DNA of 64,000 nucleotides from CALJFL01 sp047633055 (GTDB lineage Bacteria > Pseudomonadota > Gammaproteobacteria > Pseudomonadales > Halieaceae), in NCBI GenBank assembly GCA_047633055.1, contig JBLIEI010000018.1:5360-69359 (forward strand), read 5' to 3'. The position numbers and the translations under genes are program-made. Every line of letters begins with the position of its first letter. Position 1 is the first letter of the stretch. Shown one piece after another: positions 17,005-25,121 of the stretch. Under the pieces are notes generated by a model. It was not told the origin of the DNA. It did not search any database and saw only the letters and a program-made list of their open reading frames with translations.

Positions 17005-18165
17005 GTGCAGCCATTTGTCTTCAATACTGTACCGCAACTACGCAGTGGTCCAGGCTGCGCGCTGGAACTGGGCGAGCATTGTCTGAAGCTGAGTATGCGC
17101 CGACCGCTGCTGGTCACAGATCCAGGCCTGATGTCGATTGGATTGATTCAGCCCGTTATTCAGGCGATGACCGATGTTGGTCTGGATGTCGTGTTATACG
17201 ATCAGGTGCGTGAGGATCCGCCCGAAGAGACTGTTTTAGCGGCTGCCGACGTAGGGCGCCAAGCAGGCGTCGATGGCGTGGTCGCCGTCGGCGGTGGTAG
17301 TTCCATGGATGTCGCTAAAGTGGTTGCTGTCCTGCTCGGGGGTAAGCAGCCTCTGACGGACCTGTACGGTGTTGATAATGTTCGTGGCGGCAGGTTGCCG
17401 CTGATTCTCGTGCCGACCACTGCGGGTACTGGCTCAGAAGCCACTCCCGTTGCGGTAATAACCATAGGCGCTACGACCAAAGCCGGTGTTTCGTCAGCGT
17501 TGTTGTTGCCGGACATAGCGCTACTGGATGCCAATTTGACCTTGGGTCTGCCCCCTGCGGTCACGGCTATGACCGGTATCGACGCGATGGTGCACGCGAT
17601 AGAAGCCTATACCTCCCGACACAAAAAAAATCCTATCTCGGACAATCTCGCTAGACAGGCTTTGGCGCTGCTTAGCCTTAGTATTCGCACAGCGGTTCAT
17701 CAAGGTAGTAACAGAGAAGCGCGCTCCAATATGCTGCTGGGTGCCACTTTGGCCGGTCAGGCCTTTGCCAATGCGCCGGTTGCCGCAGTGCATGCGTTGG
17801 CCTATCCACTGGGTGGTTTTTACCATATTCCACACGGCCTCAGTAACTCACTGGTATTGCCATCGGTACTGGCATTCAATGCGGAGGCCGCCAGCGATTT
17901 ATACGCCGAGCTTGCGCCGATTATTGTTGGCAAGCCGCTGTCGGGTAGTGCCGAGTCAAAAACCCGGCAGATGATTGACGCGCTGAGACAATTGATTGTC
18001 GATGTCGGTCTGCCATTGACTCTCAGGCAAGCCGAGGTGAAAGAGGCCGATCTTGAAATGCTGGCGCAGGATGCTATGTTGCAGCAGCGCCTGCTGGTCA
18101 ATAATCCCCGGGAGTTGCGTTACGAGGATGCCCTGGGCATCTATCAAGCCGCCTATAGAGACTAG
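17005..18165 (+). CDS. Iron-containing (group III) alcohol dehydrogenase
   Basis: A 386-residue Fe-ADH with a dehydroquinate synthase-like fold. Markers are VVAVGGGSSMDVAKVVAVL (NAD-binding, near residue 95), LVPTTAGTGSEATPVAVI and the metal-ligand segment HALAYPLGGFYHIPHGLSNSLVLP with its spaced histidines (near residue 265). The start is GTG, behind AGGAGACTGCCA. It is flanked closely by the oxidoreductase and the thioesterase. It probably interconverts an alcohol or hydroxy acid with the carbonyl compound. Confidence 0.87.
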   Translation: MQPFVFNTVPQLRSGPGCALELGEHCLKLSMRRPLLVTDPGLMSIGLIQPVIQAMTDVGLDVVLYDQVREDPPEETVLAAADVGRQAGVDGVVAVGGGSSMDVAKVVAVLLGGKQPLTDLYGVDNVRGGRLPLILVPTTAGTGSEATPVAVITIGATTKAGVSSALLLPDIALLDANLTLGLPPAVTAMTGIDAMVHAIEAYTSRHKKNPISDNLARQALALLSLSIRTAVHQGSNREARSNMLLGATLAGQAFANAPVAAVHALAYPLGGFYHIPHGLSNSLVLPSVLAFNAEAASDLYAELAPIIVGKPLSGSAESKTRQMIDALRQLIVDVGLPLTLRQAEVKEADLEMLAQDAMLQQRLLVNNPRELRYEDALGIYQAAYRD

Positions 18166-18170
18166 TAGCC

Positions 18171-18605
18171 ATGACCCGTAATGCCCCGCCTGGACGTTCG
18201 GACTACCCGATTTTCTACCCGCTGAGCACCCGTTGGGCGGACAACGACGTATACGGCCATATCAACAACGTGGTGTATTACGCCTACTTTGACACCGTCG
18301 CCAACCGTTATTTGATAGAAGAGGGCGGCCTGGATATTGCAGATGGCAGTGTTGTCGGCTTTGTGGTGAATTCTGGCTGTGAGTACCACGGCCCCATCGC
18401 CTATCCGGAAGCCATAGAAGCCGGCTTGCGAGTAGATCGGCTGGGCACTAGCTCGGTGCAATATGGCATTGCCATCTTTAGGCCGAATGAGGAGCAGTGC
18501 TGTGCAAACGGCCACTTCGTTCACGTGTTTGTCGATCGCGCGAGCAACAAAGCGGTCCCAATTCCTGGAAATCTGCGAACCGCTTTGGAGAAACTTGCGG
18601 TTTAA
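18171..18605 (+). CDS. Acyl-CoA thioesterase (hot-dog, 4HBT family)
   Basis: A 144-residue hot-dog thioesterase. The N-terminal motif STRWADNDVYGHINNVVYYAYFDTV carries the Asp and the HINN segment typical of 4-hydroxybenzoyl-CoA thioesterase/YbgC-type enzymes. It hydrolyses acyl-CoA to free acid and CoA. It is the last gene of its operon, and its stop overlaps by four bases the 3' end of the opposite-strand MFS gene. No separate terminator is visible between them. Confidence 0.85.
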   Translation: MTRNAPPGRSDYPIFYPLSTRWADNDVYGHINNVVYYAYFDTVANRYLIEEGGLDIADGSVVGFVVNSGCEYHGPIAYPEAIEAGLRVDRLGTSSVQYGIAIFRPNEEQCCANGHFVHVFVDRASNKAVPIPGNLRTALEKLAV

Positions 18606-19801
18606 CGGTCCTTCAGAACAAGCGTTACCAAGACAATAAAAAATACGCTGGCGCTGAATAGCGGCGCCAGCATCGCATCAACCTGGTAAAGCGCACCACC
18701 AATAACCGGGCCTGCGACAAAGCCAATCGCCGGACAGGCAACCACCAGACCTGCGGCTCCACCTTGTTCTTCGGGTGACACTGCCAATGACGCACCCGCT
18801 GAAATGGCGGGCATAGACAAGCCCAGGCCGGTACCGACAAAGGCCAACCCCAAAGCGAGTACTGCAAAGGTTTCGAAGCTGGCGATGATCATCGCACCCA
18901 ACAACATTGAAACCAGGCCCAGGCGAACAAACATCAGCGGCTTGAGCTTCAACCTTTGCATAACCGTGATCTGGATCAGGAAAGTGAAGGTCGCAGAGAC
19001 CATCAGCGCAGCGCCAGTCATTTGAGCCGTTTCGATGCCATTCAGTTGCAGCGTATCCTGAACCTGAAACCCCAGCGTTTGCTGAATTGCGGAAAACCCG
19101 ACAAACAGGCCAACGGCGGACAAAAGGTAGACTCGCAGCCGTGGATCAGTGAATTTGAGACGGACTCTTTTTTCCCGGGGTATCAGGCTTTCGGGGGGTG
19201 TTTTGGGTAATTGCCACCAGACCAGTAGCGCCGCAGATGCGGCGAGGGCGGCGGCAAAGTAGAGCGGGGCCAGCAGGCCAAACGTTGCCAGCGCACCACT
19301 GACGGCAGGTCCCAGGATCATGCCCATGCTATTGGCGGTACCCAGTTTTGCCATAGCGCCAGTGCGCTGTTCTCGATTAGTGTGGTCCGCTGCGTAAGCG
19401 GTGCAAGCGGGGCTGGTAGCTGACATGATCAGGGCCTGCGCGCCACGTACCAGCATGGCGACGAAATACAGTGACAAGCCTGATAGCACTCCCAGCAGGC
19501 CGGCATAAAAAACACTGGTAAATATCAGCGTGCCGACGGTGTAACCCACCAGGCCGATAATAATTACAGGCTTGCGTCCGACCCGGTCGCTAAAACGGCC
19601 CCAAAACGTTGAGGCGACGCCGAATATCAATGCCGATGAGGCGATGATGGAAGTGATTTGAAGTTCGTTGAGCTGGACTTCCCGACCTAGCGGCGCAAGG
19701 ATGGCAAAAACCAGCGACTGGCCAATGCCTATGGACATCAATGCCAGAATCAGAATGGCAAGATGGTGTCGGCTCAATTGGGGAGAGGAGGCCTCTGTCA
19801 T
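18602..19801 (-). CDS. MFS transporter (DHA1-like)
   Basis: A 399-residue major facilitator with about 12 hydrophobic segments in two halves. The loop 2-3 signature GRFSDRVGRKPVII (near residue 70) is the classical MFS motif A, as in drug:H+ antiporters. It is the last gene of the minus-strand operon, four bases after an acyl-CoA dehydrogenase. The context suggests uptake or efflux of an organic acid or lipid-like compound, but the substrate is unknown. Confidence 0.85.
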   Translation of the reverse strand: MTEASSPQLSRHHLAILILALMSIGIGQSLVFAILAPLGREVQLNELQITSIIASSALIFGVASTFWGRFSDRVGRKPVIIIGLVGYTVGTLIFTSVFYAGLLGVLSGLSLYFVAMLVRGAQALIMSATSPACTAYAADHTNREQRTGAMAKLGTANSMGMILGPAVSGALATFGLLAPLYFAAALAASAALLVWWQLPKTPPESLIPREKRVRLKFTDPRLRVYLLSAVGLFVGFSAIQQTLGFQVQDTLQLNGIETAQMTGAALMVSATFTFLIQITVMQRLKLKPLMFVRLGLVSMLLGAMIIASFETFAVLALGLAFVGTGLGLSMPAISAGASLAVSPEEQGGAAGLVVACPAIGFVAGPVIGGALYQVDAMLAPLFSASVFFIVLVTLVLKDR

Positions 19802-19805
19802 TGCG

Positions 19806-21008
19806 CTACTTTAATTCGCTAGAGGATTTTCCCAGTATACGGCGTGCCACGATCAGTTGCTGAATTTGCTGGGTGCCCTCAAAGATATCGAGAATTTTGG
19901 AATCCCGGGCGAACTTCTCCAATAAATTCTCTTCGCTATAGCCCAGACCCTGACACAACTCCACACAGCGCAGGGTCACAGTGTTCCCCATCCGCCCGGC
20001 TTTGGCCTTGCACATCGAAGCTTCCATTGAATTCGGTTGCTTGTTATCCGCCATCCATGCCGCTTTTTGTACCAGGAGTTTTGCCGCCAGCCAGTCTGCC
20101 TCCATGCGATATAGCTCTGCCTGCAGGGCGGAAGCATTGCCTGGTTTGCGGTCGAACTTAAGTGTTACGCCCTCTGCCGCTAGCAGACTTTCGGTCAGGT
20201 CGAGCGCAGCGCGAGCTACGCCAATGGCCATGGCAGCTACGGGGGGGCGAGTGTTGTCGAAGGTTTGCATGACACCGCCGAAGGCTTTTTTACGCCCTTC
20301 AGCATCGGTGGCAATCTCTGCGGAACCCAGGATGTTGTCCTTGGGTATGCGACAGTCGGCGAATGTTATCGCAGCAGTATCTGAGGCACGGATTCCCATC
20401 TTGCGTTCAAGTCGGGTAACGTCGCAGCCTGGCGTTCCTTTTTCGACAATAAAGGATTTAATCGCGGCTTTCCCCATGGATTTGTCGAGCGTTGCCCATA
20501 CCACGAGCGTGTCACTGCGTTCACCATCGGTCACGTAGATTTTCTCACCGTTGAGCACCCAATGGTCGCCTTTATCCACCGCTGTGGTGCTAATGTTCGC
20601 CGAATCTGAACCGGTGCCGGGTTCAGTGATGCACATCGCTGCGTAGGAGTCGCCGTATTTTTTTACCTGTTCGACGGTGCCAACAGCGCTTATAGCAGCG
20701 TTGCCCAGGCCGCTCCCGGGCATGCCCAGAAACAATCCTGCATCCCCCCAGCATAAGGCCTCCATCCCAGTTACTGCGCTCAAGTTGGAGCCATTGACCA
20801 CAGCGGTGGACTCGCCACCGCTGTTCTTTTTACCACCACTGCCACGGCGCGCATTCCCCAATAACTTGGCGACTTCCTCCATCTCCTTTGGGTAGGTGTG
20901 CTCCTCGCGATCGTACTTACGCGAGTAGGGGCGGATCATATGCTCGGAGACTTGCAGCAGGCCTTGATAGATTTCCTGATGGGCTTTGGATAGTTCGAGA
21001 TTGATCAT
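19806..21008 (-). CDS. Acyl-CoA dehydrogenase
   Basis: A 400-residue acyl-CoA dehydrogenase. Motifs are AAMCITEPGTGSDSANIST (near residue 125), WVLNGEKIYVTDGE and the catalytic-base region KILDIFEGTQQIQQLIVARRILG, in which the Glu of FEGT is the expected base. A Gly/Lys/Ser-rich stretch GSGGKKNSGGES near residue 57 replaces a usually conserved loop. It lies 22 bp after the other acyl-CoA dehydrogenase of the operon, so the two may work on successive intermediates or as a heteromer. Confidence 0.88.
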   Translation of the reverse strand: MINLELSKAHQEIYQGLLQVSEHMIRPYSRKYDREEHTYPKEMEEVAKLLGNARRGSGGKKNSGGESTAVVNGSNLSAVTGMEALCWGDAGLFLGMPGSGLGNAAISAVGTVEQVKKYGDSYAAMCITEPGTGSDSANISTTAVDKGDHWVLNGEKIYVTDGERSDTLVVWATLDKSMGKAAIKSFIVEKGTPGCDVTRLERKMGIRASDTAAITFADCRIPKDNILGSAEIATDAEGRKKAFGGVMQTFDNTRPPVAAMAIGVARAALDLTESLLAAEGVTLKFDRKPGNASALQAELYRMEADWLAAKLLVQKAAWMADNKQPNSMEASMCKAKAGRMGNTVTLRCVELCQGLGYSEENLLEKFARDSKILDIFEGTQQIQQLIVARRILGKSSSELK

Positions 21009-21030
21009 AACTGCAGACTCCCTGGAGTAC

Positions 21031-22146
21031 TCATACGCTGGCTACACCTTCGAGCAGGGCAACGGCCCTGAGATTGCGATACCACATTTCTACCGGATGT
21101 TCTCTGCAAAAGCCGTGGCCGCCCAGCAGCTGTACACCGTCGGTACCGATCTTCATGGCCTGTTCGGCACAAAAAACCTTCGCCAGATAGGCTTGGCGAT
21201 GAAACTCCAGACCCTGCTCTGCGCGCGAGGCGGCCCGCCAAACCATCAGCCGCATGGCTTCGAGTTCAGTGGCTATATCGGCGATCATGAAGGCCACTGC
21301 TTGCCGATTGCTGATGGGTTCTCCGAAGGCGACACGCCCGTTGCAATAGACTGTGACGTATTCCAGCACACTCTGGCAGGCGCCTACTGCCAACGCGCAA
21401 ATGCCGATATTAGACAGGTCCAGGAACCGCTCCAAATCAAATAATTTGTCACCCAGCAACGATTCGCTGGGCAGTGCGACATCGTTGAATTCGAGGCTTG
21501 CCAGTTCCAGCGTGCGTAAGCCCATATGGGATTCGACAGTGCGCGACATGCCCTCCGGGGTTCCTTCAACGATGAAGGCGGCGTGACCCTCAGCCTCGAG
21601 ATTTGCGATTACCAGCACCAGTTCGGCGGTTATACCCAGAGGCACCAGCGTTTTACGGCCATTGAGGATGAATCCCTGGTCGGATCGGCGTGCGGTACAG
21701 GCGGGCTCGGTAGGTTCAAAGGTTGCGCGCGGTTCCATAAGAGCGGTGGTGGCGGGCACAAATAACTCACCGCAAAATTGCGGCAACAGGCGCTCTTGCT
21801 GGGCGCGGGTACCCTGGTCTAGCAGGGTGTTGACGAAAGCCAGGGGGCTGACAGCGCCCAGCGCAAGGCCGAAATCGCCCTGGCCCAGATCCTCATGATT
21901 CAGTGTATTTGACAGAGCTGCCCGGTCCACGCCGGCACCGCCCAGCGCCTCGGGGATGGGCATCAGGGCGAGCCCGAGATCCAGTGTTTTGTGATAAAAA
22001 TTTTCAGGTGTAGAGGATTGTTGATCGGCGCTCATGGCGATGGCGCGCATTTCGCTGCCGGCAAAACGCTGAACGGTATCGCGATTCATGCGCTGCTCCT
22101 CGCTCAATGTCAGATCAAACAGGCCGGTTTGGGCGCTGGTGTTCAT
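21031..22146 (-). CDS. Acyl-CoA dehydrogenase
   Basis: A 371-residue acyl-CoA dehydrogenase-family protein, more divergent than its neighbour. The usual TEPGAGSD loop is replaced by LMEPRATFEPTEPACT, while FILNGRKTLVPLG and the C-terminal LLGGHGFCREHPVEMWYRNLRAVALLEG are retained. It ends a few residues after the EG. Its ATG overlaps the TetR gene stop by four bases (translational coupling). It may be the less active half of a pair with the downstream enzyme. Confidence 0.82.
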   Translation of the reverse strand: MNTSAQTGLFDLTLSEEQRMNRDTVQRFAGSEMRAIAMSADQQSSTPENFYHKTLDLGLALMPIPEALGGAGVDRAALSNTLNHEDLGQGDFGLALGAVSPLAFVNTLLDQGTRAQQERLLPQFCGELFVPATTALMEPRATFEPTEPACTARRSDQGFILNGRKTLVPLGITAELVLVIANLEAEGHAAFIVEGTPEGMSRTVESHMGLRTLELASLEFNDVALPSESLLGDKLFDLERFLDLSNIGICALAVGACQSVLEYVTVYCNGRVAFGEPISNRQAVAFMIADIATELEAMRLMVWRAASRAEQGLEFHRQAYLAKVFCAEQAMKIGTDGVQLLGGHGFCREHPVEMWYRNLRAVALLEGVASV

Positions 22147-22814
22147 TGTTCAGTGACTCCTTGCGATTGGGTGGGCGATTTGAGTCCGCCAATCAGATAA
22201 TCCACCAGATGATCCAGCAGAGAGCTGTTATCAATATGGCTGAGGTCCCCCAAGGGGGTATGTGACAGGGCGGCGACCTCAGCCATACCGTGAAACACGT
22301 TGACCGACATAAACATCAGTCGCAGGCGCCGCACATCTTCAGGAATGTCCGGCAGCAAGTCAGCCAACTGGCCGTCTACTCGCTGCCAGAAAGGTTGGTA
22401 GATCGGGTTGATGACCTCTGCGAGGTCGGGACTGTTTTCGCTAATGACCCGCGACATAAAACGGACGGCATCAGCGCCCCAGGGTTGCGTCTGGGGCAGC
22501 TCTGCCAGTGGTCGCAGGATATTTCGAAAGGCGCCGCGCAAGTCTTTATCCGGACCTTCCTGCTGGCGAATCCGGTGGGCAATGATGTCCAGTTCTTCGG
22601 CGATCATTTCGACCAGGGCTTGAATGACGCCTAGCTTGTTGCTGAAGTGGTAATGCATCGCGGCTGAATTACGCGATCCTGCTTCGGCACTGATCCGTCG
22701 CAGGGACACCGCCGCCAGACCTTCTTCCGCGTAAAGATGAAGCGCGGTCAGCAGTAACTTTTTGCTGGTGCCCCCGCGGGTGACTGGCGTCGTGCGCAGG
22801 GCTTTAGTGCTCAT
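22143..22814 (-). CDS. TetR/AcrR-family transcriptional regulator
   Basis: A 223-residue repressor-type regulator. The N-terminal helix-turn-helix spans about residues 18-60 (LHLYAEEGLAAVSLRRISAEAG, ending HYHFSNKLGVIQALV), followed by a helical ligand-binding domain. It is embedded in an operon with an SDR (11-bp overlap) and two acyl-CoA dehydrogenases, so an acyl-CoA or related ligand is plausible. It is a candidate for binding the palindrome at 23691 and perhaps the shared palindromes at 8933 and 13182, which is not shown by sequence alone. Confidence 0.88.
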   Translation of the reverse strand: MSTKALRTTPVTRGGTSKKLLLTALHLYAEEGLAAVSLRRISAEAGSRNSAAMHYHFSNKLGVIQALVEMIAEELDIIAHRIRQQEGPDKDLRGAFRNILRPLAELPQTQPWGADAVRFMSRVISENSPDLAEVINPIYQPFWQRVDGQLADLLPDIPEDVRRLRLMFMSVNVFHGMAEVAALSHTPLGDLSHIDNSSLLDHLVDYLIGGLKSPTQSQGVTEQ

Positions 22815-23643
22815 CGTTTTCGGTTGCCCCCAAACCTATCTTTCCCAGGCGGGGGAGCAAACGGGCGTAATTTGCCGGGAACAGGCGGCTGATAATTGAC
22901 AAGAAGTGGGCGTCGGCGCCTATTAATAGTCTTTTTTTGCGCTTCTGGGCGGCGCGTAGAATTTGCGCTGCAGCGGATTCAGCGGTGGTTCGGGCAACTT
23001 TATCAAATTCCCGAGCGCGCTCTTCGGCGGAGATGATCAACTCGCTCCCTCGAGAGTCACGGGCAATGTTGGTTTTGATGCCGCCTGGGTGTACACAGCA
23101 AACATGGATGTTACTGCTCGCCGTTTCCTGCCGCAGAGTCTCGGTAAACCCTCTTACTGCAAATTTGGCGGCGTTATAGGCGGAGTTGTTTGGAATTGCG
23201 ATAATACCCAGTACTGAGGATATGTTGATCAGATGGCCTGCTGCCGATTTACTCAACAGAGGCAGAAATGCCTTGGAGCCGTAGACGACTCCCCAGAAGT
23301 TGATGCCCATCAGCCATTCGAAATCTTCGTACACCGTATCGGCGACGGAAGAACCCAGTGCCACCCCTGCATTGTTGATCACCACATCAACGTGGCCCTG
23401 CCGGTCAGCTATGTCCTGGGCGTAGGCGTGTACGGCGGCTTTGTCAGCGACATCTAATATCGCGGTGTGCGCTGGCACCTCGCTCCTGGCCATGGCAGCG
23501 ATGGTCTCGTCCAGTCTGGGTTGGTTGATATCGCTTAGCCATAGCTCGCAACCAGCGCTATTGAGATTGAGCGCTAATGCGCGCCCTATGCCTGAGCCAG
23601 CCCCGGTTATTACCGCCCGTTTTCCTGCAAAGTAACTCATCAA
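22804..23643 (-). CDS. Short-chain dehydrogenase/reductase
   Basis: A 279-residue classical SDR: TGAGSGIGRALA near residue 13, NNAGVALG near 91, Ser in INISSVLG, and the YNAAK active-site pair near 156. The C-terminal tail with RKKRLLIGADAHFLSIISRLFPANYARLLPRL resembles SDRs with a membrane-associating hydrophobic end. It is the first gene of the five-gene minus-strand operon (SDR, TetR, two acyl-CoA dehydrogenases, MFS). Probably oxidises or reduces a lipid-derived alcohol or ketone. The start MMSYF could be either of two adjacent ATGs. Confidence 0.87.
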   Translation of the reverse strand: MMSYFAGKRAVITGAGSGIGRALALNLNSAGCELWLSDINQPRLDETIAAMARSEVPAHTAILDVADKAAVHAYAQDIADRQGHVDVVINNAGVALGSSVADTVYEDFEWLMGINFWGVVYGSKAFLPLLSKSAAGHLINISSVLGIIAIPNNSAYNAAKFAVRGFTETLRQETASSNIHVCCVHPGGIKTNIARDSRGSELIISAEERAREFDKVARTTAESAAAQILRAAQKRKKRLLIGADAHFLSIISRLFPANYARLLPRLGKIGLGATENDEH

Positions 23644-23669
23644 TCGCCCTTTGGGTTTGGAGAGCGATA

Positions 23670-23704
23670 ATAATAGGCCAAGGCCAACTTAAAGCAAATG
23701 CTTT
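23670..23704 (-). promoter_or_regulatory. Promoter and palindromic operator of the SDR-TetR operon
   Basis: On the minus strand TTTGCT (23693-23698) and TATTAT (23670-23675) are 17 bp apart. The palindrome AAAGCA-AA-TGCTTT (23691-23704) covers the -35. This is the expected place for autoregulation by the operon's own TetR protein. The arms are short, so the call is moderate. Confidence 0.45.
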
Positions 23705-23784
23705 ATTTTGGATTGCGACCGCTCACGCTCAGGATTAGATGAAAATAGTGTGCCGCAATAAGCGCTTAATTGGGCGCTGACCAC

Positions 23785-23813
23785 TGGACAGTTTCTAGTC
23801 GATCCCCTACAAT
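23785..23813 (+). promoter_or_regulatory. carAB promoter
   Basis: TGGACA (23785-23790), a 17-bp spacer and TACAAT (23808-23813), close to the sigma-70 consensus. Transcription would start near 23820, giving a leader of about 150 nt before carA that contains the peptide and hairpin described below. Confidence 0.65.
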
Positions 23814-23886
23814 CTTTCGCCAGATTTAACACCCCCTGAGCACACTCCGGGAGCCGTGTTACAGCAGGTCAAATAGAGAAGATATT

Positions 23887-23949
23887 ATGAAAAAAAGCGA
23901 GATGCGGATTCCCATCTCGCTTTTTTTCGGGCGCGCGGAGCGCAGCTAA
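23887..23949 (+). CDS. Putative carA leader peptide
   Basis: A 20-codon reading frame opening MKKSEMRIPI and ending in a segment with two further arginines. It sits in the carA leader with GAGAAG seven bases before the ATG. Its coding sequence contains the whole terminator hairpin at 23890-23927, so a ribosome translating it would melt the hairpin. This is the geometry of transcription-translation attenuation as in E. coli pyrBI. Three arginine codons are also present. There is no homology support. Confidence 0.5.
   Translation: MKKSEMRIPISLFFGRAERS
23890..23930 (+). terminator. Attenuator-like terminator in the carA leader
   Basis: A 15-bp perfect inverted repeat: seven A plus GCGAGATG (23890-23904) pair with CATCTCGC plus seven T (23913-23927). 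It has the GC-rich core and U-tract of an intrinsic terminator. It lies downstream of the only good promoter and upstream of carA with no complete gene before it, so it should act on the carAB transcript itself. Confidence 0.75.
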
Positions 23950-23972
23950 AACCAATAAAGACGGAGGTTTGA

Positions 23973-25115
23973 TTGTCTAGTCCTGCCATATTAGCCCTTG
24001 AAGACGGTACCGTTTTCAAGGGACTTGCAATAGGCGCTGAGGGGGTTTCAGTCGGAGAGGTAGTTTTTAATACTGCCATGACTGGCTATCAGGAAATCCT
24101 CACTGATCCTTCTTATGCCCGCCAGATCATCACGCTCACCTATCCTCACATTGGCAATACCGGCACTAACCCCGAAGACGAGGAGTCGAATTCGATTTGG
24201 TCTGCGGGCCTGGTGATTCGTGACTTGCCGCTTATGGCAAGCAACTACCGCAACGAGCAGGATTTGAGTGAGTATTTGAAATCTCGCAATGTTGTCGCCA
24301 TTGCCGATATTGATACTCGGCACCTGACCCGCATATTGCGGGAGAAAGGCACGCAGAATGGCTGTCTGATGGCCGGAGACGAACTCGATGAGGCCGCCGC
24401 GATTGCAGCGGCAAAGGGGTTTGCCGGTCTCAAGGGCATGGATCTGGCGAAAGAGGTATCTGCTAAGCAAGCCTATGTCTGGACCCGGGGCAGCTGGGTG
24501 CAGGGCGAGGGCCACAGCGAGCCATCCGCTGAGGACTTGAGCTGGCATGTCGTGGCGTATGACTTTGGGGTCAAACGCAATATTCTGAGGATGCTGGTTG
24601 ATCGCGGCTGTCGTCTAACGGTGGTGCCAGCTCAGACGCCTGCCGCAGAGGTCATCGCCATGGCCCCGGATGGCGTATTTCTGTCCAATGGCCCGGGTGA
24701 TCCGGAACCGTGCGATTACGCAATATCCGCAATAAATGAAATTTTGCAAACCGACATTCCAGTATTTGGTATTTGCCTGGGCCATCAACTGCTGGCGCTA
24801 ACAAGTGGCGCGCAGACCATGAAAATGAAATTTGGTCATCATGGCGCCAACCACCCGGTAAAAAATCTTGACGATGATACCGTGTTGATTTCCAGCCAGA
24901 ACCACGGTTTCGCTGTTGATGAGGCCAGCCTTCCCGACAACTTGCGTATCACCCATAAGTCGTTATTTGATGGCACGCTGCAAGGTATCCACAGAACCGA
25001 CAAAGCCGCGTTCAGTTTTCAGGGCCACCCTGAGGCGAGTCCTGGCCCACATGATGCCGCGCCACTTTTTGACCACTTTATTGAAATGATCGCAGCCAGA
25101 GCAGGGAAAGGCTAA
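23973..25115 (+). CDS. carA: Carbamoyl-phosphate synthase small subunit
   Basis: A 380-residue glutaminase subunit that supplies ammonia to CarB for carbamoyl phosphate, the precursor of arginine and pyrimidines. The N-terminal domain reads ALEDGTVFKG...MTGYQEILTDPSY. The class I amidotransferase domain has FGICLGHQLLAL with nucleophile Cys at about residue 268 and the His/Glu pair in SFQGHPEASPGPHD. It starts at TTG behind GGAGG, which is weak for a housekeeping gene and adds to the impression of leader control. carB follows six bases later. Confidence 0.95.
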   Translation: MSSPAILALEDGTVFKGLAIGAEGVSVGEVVFNTAMTGYQEILTDPSYARQIITLTYPHIGNTGTNPEDEESNSIWSAGLVIRDLPLMASNYRNEQDLSEYLKSRNVVAIADIDTRHLTRILREKGTQNGCLMAGDELDEAAAIAAAKGFAGLKGMDLAKEVSAKQAYVWTRGSWVQGEGHSEPSAEDLSWHVVAYDFGVKRNILRMLVDRGCRLTVVPAQTPAAEVIAMAPDGVFLSNGPGDPEPCDYAISAINEILQTDIPVFGICLGHQLLALTSGAQTMKMKFGHHGANHPVKNLDDDTVLISSQNHGFAVDEASLPDNLRITHKSLFDGTLQGIHRTDKAAFSFQGHPEASPGPHDAAPLFDHFIEMIAARAGKG

Positions 25116-25121
25116 GCACTT

